Positions 1 through 8,600 of a DNA stretch of 64,000 nt are shown in pieces (position 1 is the first letter of the stretch; every line of letters begins with the position of its first letter). The DNA comes from Cellvibrionaceae bacterium. GTDB lineage: Bacteria > Pseudomonadota > Gammaproteobacteria > Pseudomonadales > Cellvibrionaceae. The stretch covers positions 310,001-374,000 of the forward strand of contig JANPZW010000004.1 in assembly GCA_024707385.1 (NCBI GenBank), given 5' to 3'. The notes under the pieces were generated by a model. It saw only the letters and a program-made list of their open reading frames with translations, was not told the DNA's origin and did not search any database. Both the position numbers and the translations under genes were made by a program.

Positions 1-3000
1 TTTTCCCCACGTGCGTGGGGGTGTTTCTAAGGTCGTCTCGCTCAGTTTGCCACGCCGCCGATTTTCCCCACGTGCGTGGGGGTGTTTCCTGACAGCGTGA
101 TGTGCGTGTCTTCGTCGAAGTATTTTCCCCACGTGCGTGGGGGTGTTTCTTTAGTGGTTCGCGGCGACTACAGCATTGAGCAATTTTCCCCACGTGCGTG
201 GGGGTGTTTCCAGTTCGAGCGCGCGGCCCCATTTGTTCTCGACATTTTCCCCACGTGCGTGGGGGTGTTTCCTGGGCGGTGGCCGGCACTAGCGCCGAGA
301 CCGTATTTTCCCCACGTGCGTGGGGGTGTTTCCTGGGCGGTGGCCGGCACTAGCGCCGAGACCGTATTTTCCCCACGTGCGTGGGGGTGTTTCCCACCCG
401 CGCCCAGTCTTGACATGCCCCGAGCTATTTTCCCCACGTGCGTGGGGGTGTTTCCGGCATAAGCCGTAGCGGCAACGGCATGGTTACATTTTCCCCACGT
501 GCGTGGGGGTGTTTCTGAGAATTGAGTAGCAACATACGCTGCAGTTAAATTTTCCCCACGTGCGTGGGGGTGTTTCTGCGTCGCGGCCGTTCGGCTTTTC
601 GCCATTGGTGATTTTCCCCACGTGCGTGGGGGTGTTTCCCTGACCGCGCTGACCAAGCACATCGCCAACCCATTTTCCCCACGTGCGTGGGGGTGTTTCT
701 CGTTTGATTACGGCACTCTCGCCGAGCAGGGCATTTTCCCCACGTGCGTGGGGGTGTTTCTATCCGCTCAGCCGTGCGCTGGAGCTCGGCGCCATTTTCC
801 CCACGTGCGTGGGGGTGTTTCTCCTGTTTTCCGGGCCGATGGTTCGCGCAATTCATTTTCCCCACGTGCGTGGGGGTGTTTCCGGACTAGGCGCCAGCGC
901 CATACTGGCGGTAGCATTTTCCCCACGTGCGTGGGGGTGTTTCTATGAAATCCACAGTGGCCAATGCCAGCATCCGATTTTCCCCACGTGCGTGGGGGTG
1001 TTTCCAAAAGCCGCCGGCTTGCACAAGTCAGAGCGGAATTTTCCCCACGTGCGTGGGGGTGTTTCCACAGCGGTGGCAACGGTGTCGTCATCTGGCTTAT
1101 TTTCCCCACGTGCGTGGGGGTGTTTCTTCTTCTGTGCTTTCGGTCGCCATTTTGACGCGATTTTCCCCACGTGCGTGGGGGTGTTTCCCCATAGAATGGC
1201 CAAAGTCTCGGCACTCCTTAATTTTCCCCACGTGCGTGGGGGTGTTTCTTGAGTTAAACGGCATCACCTACACAGTGGTGGATTTTCCCCACGTGCGTGG
1301 GGGTGTTTCTGATTGTTTCGCGCTCGCCCGGTGTTGGGTTCTATTTTCCCCACGTGCGTGGGGGTGTTTCTCGTGATTATTGGTATCTGCCCGGTTCGGC
1401 GGCATTTTCCCCACGTGCGTGGGGGTGTTTCTTATGGAAAACGCCTTTTTCATAGCTGTAGTGGATTTTCCCCACGTGCGTGGGGGTGTTTCTTGATGGC
1501 CTCCATCGGGCTCCGCCGCGTTCTTATTTTCCCCACGTGCGTGGGGGTGTTTCTCAGAGAAGCCCTGGCCTGCTCCACTTTGAAGCATTTTCCCCCACGT
1601 GCGTGGGGGTGTTTCCAACCGAAGCGCTAAAGGCGGCGCCTGCGGTGGATTTTCCCCACGTGCGTGGGGGTGTTTCTATGGACTGGCTCGCACGCATCAA
1701 CAAACTGAGATTTTCCCCACGTGCGTGGGGGTGTTTCTTGCCGTCGCTATTTTGGGCATTTTGCCCGTCGATTTTCCCCACGTGCGTGGGGGTGTTTCTA
1801 TCATCACGCCGGTGGCATCCTGTGTCTGCGCATTTTCCCCACGTGCGTGGGGGTGTTTCTGCTTGGTTGTCCGGCCTGCCGTACAAAGGAAAATTTTCCC
1901 CACGTGCGTGGGGGTGTTTCCTTCAAGGGCACGGCAGAGCGGGATGCCGAGAAGATTTTCCCCACGTGCGTGGGGGTGTTTCCGATAGATCATGGGCGGA
2001 TCTGCCCCCGCCAGTATTTTCCCCACGTGCGTGGGGGTGTTTCCGGTGCCGTCTGGGTTTTGACAAAAATCATCTAATTTTCCCCACGTGCGTGGGGGTG
2101 TTTCCGAAGACGACGAGAAGATTCCCGCTGTCGGCCTATTTTCCCCACGTGCGTGGGGGTGTTTCCAAGTCCTACTCCAAGCCGCTGCCACTGTCCTAAT
2201 TTTCCCCACGTGCGTGGGGGTGTTTCTCGTTCTCCTGCAGTTTGGGCTTGTTTGGGTTGGATTTTCCCCACGTGCGTGGGGGTGTTTCCAATCATTGCGC
2301 ATTCGGGGGATTATTCTGTCATTTTCCCCACGTGCGTGGGGGTGTTTCTACACGTTTGACGAGCATCTACGGTACAACGTCATTTTCCCCACGTGCGTGG
2401 GGGTGTTTCTCTGATTCATCCCACATTCCCGGTAGTTCGCTCATTTTCCCCACGTGCGTGGGGGTGTTTCCCGGGAAACATTGCGACTACGTCACGCGAC
2501 AGCATTTTCCCCACGTGCGTGGGGGTGTTTCCTGCCGGATGATTCAAGACTGGACGCAGGTAAAATTTTCCCCACGTGCGTGGGGGTGTTTCTTCGCCAC
2601 GTTCGCGCAAAACCCGCGCGACTTGATTTTCCCCACGTGCGTGGGGGTGTTTCTGCCCTGTAGGCCTGCATCGGCACGATCCTCCGATTTTCCCCACGTG
2701 CGTGGGGGTGTTTCTCGGAAGCGGTCGGGCTCGTTGCACAAAAGCATATTTTCCCCACGTGCGTGGGGGTGTTTCTTGCTTAAGTGGCGTCGGTATGTCC
2801 AGCATGTAATTTTCCCCACGTGCGTGGGGGTGTTTCTGCCCGGCCCACCTATCGCTCGGGCGGAGTCGAATTTTCCCCACGTGCGTGGGGGTGTTTCTCG
2901 GTCGGACTCGCCGCGCATCCGCGCCAGCACATTTTCCCCACGTGCGTGGGGGTGTTTCCTCGCGCGGGATCATGTGTTGGGCCAGAAGATCATTTTCCCC

Positions 3001-3509
3001 ACGTGCGTGGGGGTGTTTCGTAGTGGGCTCAAAACGGCAGGCGCCTGCCGTTATTTTCCCCACGTGCGTGGGGGTGTTTCTACGCTTTCCAGCGTTTGCT
3101 TGATCTTTTTAGCATTTTCCCCACGTGCGTGGGGGTGTTTCCTGACCGGATCGACTACTACGACCGACTCTGCGATTTTCCCCACGTGCGTGGGGGTGTT
3201 TCTGAAAGACGCTTCTCCATTATGTACCGCAACCAATTTTCCCCCACGTGCGTGGGGGGTGTTTCTCCAGCACATCGGAGTTACCCTCTATCAGCAGCAT
3301 TTTCCCCACGTGCGTGGGGGTGTTTCGTAACCGTGAACCTTAACCCCCTGGAAGCATTAATTTTCCCCACGTGCGTGGGGGTGTTTCCACTTATCTGTTC
3401 GGCGCCGCCTGTGCTGTCGCATTTTCCCCACGTGCGTGGGGGTGTTTCCCAACAGCTGTCATTGTCGTGACAAATTGCCGCATTTTCCCCACGTGCGTGG
3501 GGGTGTTTC
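1..3509 (+). CRISPR. Type I-E-like CRISPR array, 58 repeats, open at the left edge
   Basis: Fifty-eight copies of a 28-nt repeat (the first lacks one base at the window edge) separate 57 spacers, nearly all 33 nt (range 32-34), giving a 61-bp period. The repeat has a CCCCAC-GTGC-GTGGGG dyad able to form a crRNA hairpin and ends in GTGTTTC. The base after each repeat is T 32 times, C 24 times, G twice and never A, so the true unit is probably a 29-nt repeat whose last base comes from the PAM, plus a 32-nt spacer, as in type I-E. Copies at 1587 (29 nt) and 3236 (30 nt) carry extra C or G bases. By I-E convention transcription would run left to right, so the leader and cas genes would lie beyond the left edge; no cas gene is in the window. 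The subtype and direction are inferred. Confidence 0.97.
272..365 (+). repeat. Duplicated CRISPR spacer
   Basis: The 33-nt spacer at 272-304 (starting CTGGGCGGTGG) is repeated exactly at 333-365, with one repeat between them. It is the only identical spacer pair I noticed in the array and most simply reflects duplication of one repeat-spacer unit. Confidence 0.95.
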
Positions 3510-3837
3510 TAGATTTAATCCCAGATCTTTATGCGTCTTTGGATTTCCATACGATCAAGTGCAATTGGCGATAAATCGAATTGATTTTTTACTGATGCGG
3601 ATGCTTGCAATAAGGCAACTCTGATGCAAGAAGTGGATTTCACATTGCAGCGGCGACGTCCACGGCCAGACTGGTAATTGCGTAAAGGCCTTTGATGCCA
3701 GTTTTATTGCCAAAGATTATTTCTTTTAACTGTGCGTAGTGGGCGTACCGCTTGGCCGCTTCCTGCGGCCGCTCGCTGTCAGCGGAAAATATTTTCAGTC
3801 GGTTTATAAATCGCGAAGAGTGGTAATTTAGCTCGGC
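3510..3837. other. CRISPR distal flank; no clear gene, possible coding remnant
   Basis: About 330 bases lie between the last CRISPR repeat and the stop of the TfoX-like gene. No cas gene is present. On the minus strand an open frame of 65 codons (3640-3837) begins directly after, and in the same frame as, the stop codon of the TfoX-like gene. Its translation looks protein-like (it contains QEAAKRYAHYAQLKEI and NKTGIKGLYAITSL) but it has no usable start codon before its last residue. It may be the tail of a decayed gene or a chance open frame. I do not recognise the family. Confidence 0.4.
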
Positions 3838-4167
3838 TTATTTCGGCGGCAGGCTGCGCACGAAGTTTTCGCAGTGACGGATCCATTTGTAGAGCGCGGG
3901 ATCGGTGGTGATGGCTTCCGGCTCCACGTAGACAAAACCCTTCAGCGGTTTGCCCGTGAAATCCATGATGGTGGTGTACATCTCTTTGAGCGCCCGGTCG
4001 TAGTGGCGCGGCCCCACACGGGCCATCAGGCGGTGGTCATTGGTGCCGACGCACATATGACCACCCAGGAGAAACGCCAAACCGCCGAACATGGGTTTTT
4101 CGACAATGTCTTGGCTGCTGGAAAAATACTGGCGAATACGCTGCGCTAATTGTTCGTCGTACGTCAT
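3838..4167 (-). CDS. TfoX/Sxy N-terminal domain protein
   Basis: A 109-residue protein consisting of a single TfoX/Sxy N-terminal domain. The pattern VEKPMFGGLAFLLGGHMCVG, a central MARVGP and the late segment with FTGKPLKGFVYV and a final WIRHCENFVRSLP are typical of this small family, whose usual stand-alone length is about 100-120 residues. Full-length TfoX/Sxy promotes natural competence in gammaproteobacteria, but the short N-terminal-only proteins have no firmly assigned role, so a competence function should not be assumed. The C-terminal helix-hairpin domain of Sxy is absent. The gene stands alone on the minus strand between the CRISPR array and an unknown gene. Confidence 0.85.
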   Translation of the reverse strand: MTYDEQLAQRIRQYFSSSQDIVEKPMFGGLAFLLGGHMCVGTNDHRLMARVGPRHYDRALKEMYTTIMDFTGKPLKGFVYVEPEAITTDPALYKWIRHCENFVRSLPPK

Positions 4168-4272
4168 ACGGTGTGGTTCACCTTGAATCGTCCGTCGCGT
4201 CCTGCGCGATGCTGAACCCTTAAATAAAGTGTAGGTGGGTTTCGGCCTGCCTGCCGGGAAACTCGCACCAAC

Positions 4273-4704
4273 TCATTTTTTCGCCCGCGGTCGCCGTGTT
4301 CCGCTCAGGCGAAAGGCGTTGGCGGTGCTGGCGGAATAGAAGGGCCGCCAGAGGTCAAACAAGACGGCTTGCATTTGGGCCTGTTGTTTAAACAGGTCCA
4401 TGTGTTTGAAAAGGTCAACTTGTCTGAAAAAGTCAACTTGTTTGAACGGATCAAAGCCGGCGCTCGCCTTGGGCAGCGCCGCCAGACTTTGCCATGCGGC
4501 GGTATTCTTCTCGTCGCCCATACGCCACATTTCGGTGAGATCCGGCATCTGGTTGCGGCGCAGCTTGTAGCTGATTCCGCTCAAGCGCAGGCCGATGGTG
4601 AGACCTGATGCCACCATCATTTCCCACCAGCGCAGCCAGTAGGTGTATTGGTTGAAGGCATCACGCAGGAAATCCGCTTGGGTTGAACCGTATTGTTTCG
4701 CCAT
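4273..4704 (-). CDS. Hypothetical protein with phenylalanine-rich internal repeats
   Basis: I do not recognise this 143-residue protein. The start at 4704 is preferred over an upstream ATG at 4746 because GGAG lies 7 bases before it. The N-terminal half is rich in aromatic residues (YTYWLRWWEMM) followed by a hydrophobic stretch; the middle carries a short repeated motif (FKQVDFF, FRQVDLF, FKHMDLF, FKQQ) encoded by an 18-bp quasi-repeat; the end is basic (RRPRAKK). Small amphipathic proteins with basic tails include granule-associated phasins, but no diagnostic motif supports that here. A degenerate tandem DNA repeat lies just upstream. Confidence 0.6.
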   Translation of the reverse strand: MAKQYGSTQADFLRDAFNQYTYWLRWWEMMVASGLTIGLRLSGISYKLRRNQMPDLTEMWRMGDEKNTAAWQSLAALPKASAGFDPFKQVDFFRQVDLFKHMDLFKQQAQMQAVLFDLWRPFYSASTANAFRLSGTRRPRAKK

Positions 4705-4764
4705 GACACGCTCCGTAAGCCTTGTGAGGGATGAGACATTTGTCAAAGCATCAACGATGCCACT

Positions 4765-4875
4765 GTGTTTCGATAAGAACGCTTTGTATTTCGATAGGAG
4801 TTTTGTAGTTCGATAGGAGTTTTGTAGTTCGATAGGAGCGCTTTGGGTTTCGATAAAAGCGCTCGGTGTGTCGAG
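4765..4875. repeat. Degenerate short tandem repeat
   Basis: The motif TTCGATAGGAG and close variants (TTCGATAAGAA, TTCGATAAAAG, GTCGAGAGC) recur six times at roughly 19-22 bp spacing; two neighbouring copies of TTCGATAGGAGTTTTGTAG are exact. It lies upstream of the minus-strand gene at 4273-4704 and could be a cluster of protein-binding sites or slippage-prone DNA. Confidence 0.7.
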
Positions 4876-4969
4876 AGCCTTGCGCTGCGCTTCGACCAGC
4901 TTTCAACTTGACAATTGTTCTGGCTCAACCACATTTATTTAGAAAAATCCCTCGGTGAGATTCCCTGTT

Positions 4970-5611
4970 ATGACCCGTTCTTTTCGTTCCTTTCGTTTTG
5001 TCGGTGGGTTGATGGCATGTTTTCTGGCTGGCGCCTCGGTGCAGGCGGAAAGCCCGGCGTTCAACCCGAACTTCCACTATTTCATCGGTGGTCAGGTCGT
5101 GGGTGAGCGCGGCTTCATTTTGGGCGATCCGGCCAACTGGAGCATAGAGCTCATCGATCTGGCGGGGCATTCCGCCAATAAAAAAGTGAAAGTCCAGCCG
5201 GAGAACTATCAAGGTAAAAACGATGCGCTGCACATCGTCTGGTCGAAAGCCAAAATGAATGGCCAGATAGCGCTGTACGGTCCGCCGATCAATTTGGCCG
5301 CCGTGCGCGATCAGGCGACCCTGGTGTTCGATGTGAAGGTGGAGCGCAAACCTACTCAGGATGTGACCTTGGCGATGGATTGCGGCTGGCCGTGCCGGGG
5401 CAGCTTCAACGCCGCCAATGTGCTGCGCAAATTTCCCAAAGGCGAGTGGCGTTACTTCTCTCTGCCGCTCAACTGTATCCGTGGCGAGAATTATGACCCC
5501 AGCAAGATCAACGGAGTTTTCCTGATGGCAACGGAAGGGGCTCTGGAATTGTCGGTGGCCAATATCCGTATCGAGCGGCTGGCCGAAGGTGAAAAAGGCT
5601 GCGTGGATTGA
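4970..5611 (+). CDS. Secreted ExoP C-terminal-like (galactose-binding fold) domain protein
   Basis: A 213-residue exported protein. The ATG at 4970 gives a clean signal peptide (basic MTRSFRSFR, hydrophobic core, cleavage near SVQA-ES). The remainder resembles the C-terminal beta-sandwich domain found after the catalytic part of GH3 exo-beta-glucanases such as ExoP: segments like ALHIVWS, LVFDVKVERKPTQDVTLAMDCG, EWRYFSLPLNCI and the closing ELSVANIRIERL fit. No catalytic GH3 domain is attached, so it would be a free carbohydrate-binding or accessory module. Four cysteines are spaced as two possible disulfides. It lies tail to tail with the c-di-GMP operon, whose periplasmic sensor domains look broadly similar. 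The family call rests on motif memory and is moderate. Confidence 0.6.
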   Translation: MTRSFRSFRFVGGLMACFLAGASVQAESPAFNPNFHYFIGGQVVGERGFILGDPANWSIELIDLAGHSANKKVKVQPENYQGKNDALHIVWSKAKMNGQIALYGPPINLAAVRDQATLVFDVKVERKPTQDVTLAMDCGWPCRGSFNAANVLRKFPKGEWRYFSLPLNCIRGENYDPSKINGVFLMATEGALELSVANIRIERLAEGEKGCVD

Positions 5612-5636
5612 TTTGCCGGCCTAATTGCATCTCTCC

Positions 5637-5660
5637 CGGCAGCCTTTTCTACGGCTGCCG
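5637..5660. terminator. Stem-loop between convergent genes
   Basis: CGGCAGCC and GGCTGCCG form a perfect 8-bp stem around an 8-base loop between the plus-strand gene ending at 5611 and the minus-strand gene ending at 5649. There is no clear T-run on either side, so termination is a guess. Confidence 0.35.
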
Positions 5661-8600
5661 AATTCCCTGCAGCAAAGTAGTGGCATCGGCCGGTGTCAAC
5701 GGCCTGGCAAAGAAATAGCCTTGACCAAAATCGCAACCGTAGGACTTCAGCAACCTGAGCTGCTGCTCGGTTTCTATGCCCTCGGCCACCACCACCATTC
5801 CCAGATTGTGGGCGAGGGCGATGGTGGCGCGGACGATTTCCCCGGTATTGCGGTTGGTCTGATCGTTATCCGCCAGTGGGTTGACGAAGGAGCGGTCGAT
5901 CTTGAGCACCTGGACGGGCAGTTTGTCGAGATAGCTGAGCGATGAATAGCCGGTGCCGAAGTCGTCGATGGCCAGGTTGATGCCGCGCTGGCGCAGGGCT
6001 TCCAGGGTTTTGTCCACCGTATCCGTATGGCGCAGCAGAGCCGATTCGGTGATCTCGAATTCGATGCTGGCGGGGCTGATCCCAGTACGCTGGAAGATCT
6101 CGTCCATGCAGGGGAGGAAGTCCTCGCGCTCCAGCTGCATCGGCGACAGATTCACTGCGATCATCGGCAGGCCATGGTTGCCGAACATGCTCTTCCACAA
6201 CTGCAATTGTTTGCAGGCCTGCTCCAGTACCCACAGGCCTATATCAAAAATCAGCCCCGATGCTTCCGCCATGGTGATGAACTGGTCCGGCGGCACCATG
6301 CCCCGCTGTGGATGCCGCCAGCGGATGAGTACTTCAAAACCTGTCGTCAGGGTGGAATCGAGCTGGATGATCGGCTGAAACACCACGCTGAATTCCTCGC
6401 GCGGCAGAGCCAGCTTGAGGTCCGCCTCCAGGGCGGTTTTATCCAGTTTCTGTTGCAACAGCTCGGCATCGAACTCCTGGCTCATGCCGCGGCCGCGGTC
6501 CTTGGCCCGCTGCATGGCGACATTGGCGTCGCGCAGCACCTGTGCAGGATCGCCGCTGGTGGTGGAGGCGATCACGTAACCGACGCTCACGCTCAGGGTC
6601 AGACGCAGCTGGCTGATGGGGATAGGCTCTTTGAAGGCCGCGACCAGATGGTCCGCCAGTTCCCGCACCGTCGCCCGCTCCGGCGCCTGGTCCAGCACTA
6701 CGACAAATTCATCGCTGCCGAGGCGCGCGATCTGGGCGTCTTTCGGGCAGAGCTGACGCAGACGTTCGGCAGCGCTGGAGAGCAGCTTGTCGCCGGTCTG
6801 GTGGCCATAGGTGTCGTTGATGGTGCGGAAGCGGTCACCGCCGATAAACAGCACCGCGAAAGGGGTTTCCGACGCCTCTTCCATCAGGTGCTGCAGGTGT
6901 TGCAGCAGCCACGCGCGGTTGTACAGGCCGGACAGGGTGTCGTGGTAGGCGATGTAGGTAGCCTTGGCCTCGGACTCCCGCCGCTCTTCGATTTCCGCTG
7001 ATAACTCGTGGGTGCGCTGGGCTACCCGCTGCTCCAGTTCGGTATTCAACCGGCTGATGGCGCGGTTAGCTTCTTTGAGCTTGCCCGTCTGATCCCGCAC
7101 CAACTGCTCCAGCTCTTCGCGCCGGGCCATGGTCAAGCGCAGGCGCCACACGCTGAAGCCATAAATGGAACCGACAAACAAAGCCAGATAGAGACAGTAG
7201 GCCCACCAAGTCTGCCACCAGGCGGGCAGGATAGTGATGGTGAGATTGCGCGTGGACCCTGTCCAGACGCCGTCATTGTTGGCAGCGATCAGCTGGAAGG
7301 TATAAGTGCCGGCCGGCAGATTGCTGTATTGCGCGCTGCGCTGGGCGTCGCCGTTCACCCATTCAGAGTTCTGCCCGAGCAGACGATAGCGGTAGCGGTT
7401 TTTCTGCGGCGATACCAGATTGGTGGCAGTGAATGACAGGCGAATGTCGTCGGCGGTACTGGGTAGAACGAGCTTGTCAGTCAGATCGAGGGCCTGGCTC
7501 AGCCAGGCAGAAGCGCCGGGGCGCTGTACCTGGTGATTCACTTCCAGCTCCGTCAAATGCAGGCGCGGCGCAAATTCGTTGCGCGCGATATTGCTGGGAT
7601 CGAAGAAGCTGAAGCCCTGATTGGTGCCGAAGTAGAGCAGGCCGGCGCGTGTTTTCAGGTGGCTGAAGCGATTGAACTGCGCGCCAGCCAGGCCGTCGTG
7701 TTCGTCGAAGGTTTCCATTTCCTTGCTGAGCGGATCGAAGCGGGTGAGGCCGTTGCGCGTCCCCAGCCACAAAAACCCGAATTCGTCCTGTTCCAGGCTG
7801 ACAATAAATTCGTCCTTCAGACCGTCCTGGCTGGTGAAGCCCACAAATTCATGGCTATGCGGGTTGTAACGGAAAAGCCCGCGGTCGGTGGCGATCCAGA
7901 TCAGACCATTCCGGTCCATCAGCAGGTCGAGAATGGCTTGGGTGATGGGCACGCTGGCCAGTTGCGAGCGGCCGGTGGCGGGGGAGAAAAGCTCCAGCCC
8001 TTGATAGCCGCCCAGCCAATACTTGCCATCGGCGGCCGGCAGAAGCGCGTAGACGTGCTCGTTGTAAATGCCTTCGGGATTGTGGACCCGGTCCGGCGTA
8101 AAGGTTTGGAAATGCCGGCGTTCGGGGTCGAATATCTGCAGCCCCGACCCGCCGACCGCCAGGACGAGCCGATCCTGGGCGTCCACATGAATCCGGAAGA
8201 TATGGTTCTCCGCCAGGGTCTGGCCGTCCGGTGCGTTCGGGTTGCGCAGAAAACGCTGCACTTTCCCGGTGGCCGGGTCCAGACGGTTGAGCCCGCCGGC
8301 CCAGGTGCCGAGCCAGATATAGCCCTTCGAGTCTTCGGCAATGGCCAGCACCGCGTTGGAGCCTAGAGTTTCGGGGTCCGCCGGATCGTGGCGGAAGTGT
8401 TCGAACTTAAGAGTGCTCGGGTCGAACCGGTCGACGCCGTTGCCGTCGGTACCGATCCAGATATAGCCCTTGCTGTCCTCGAATATGCCCGACACATGGT
8501 TCAGGCCCAGGGAGTTCTCCGAGTCGACGCTGTGGCGGAATGAATGGAATTTGCGCAGATGCTGGCTGATGCGCACCACCCCGTGATAGCCGCAGGTGAA

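Noticed and set aside
1..3570. Many open frames of 60-360 residues inside 1-3570 on both strands with repeated FPTCVGVF, FPHVRGGVS, FSPRAWGCF or NTPTHVGK motifs
   Set aside because: They are the CRISPR repeat read in three frames; the 61-bp period makes the frame rotate and keeps it open. They are not proteins.
6027..7001. Plus-strand open frame of 324 residues
   Set aside because: Antisense to the GGDEF-EAL gene, with no domain or ribosome site; high GC codon bias on the opposite strand keeps it open. The same applies to other long antisense frames at 7533, 9776, 12975, 18829, 23195, 31772 and 39022.
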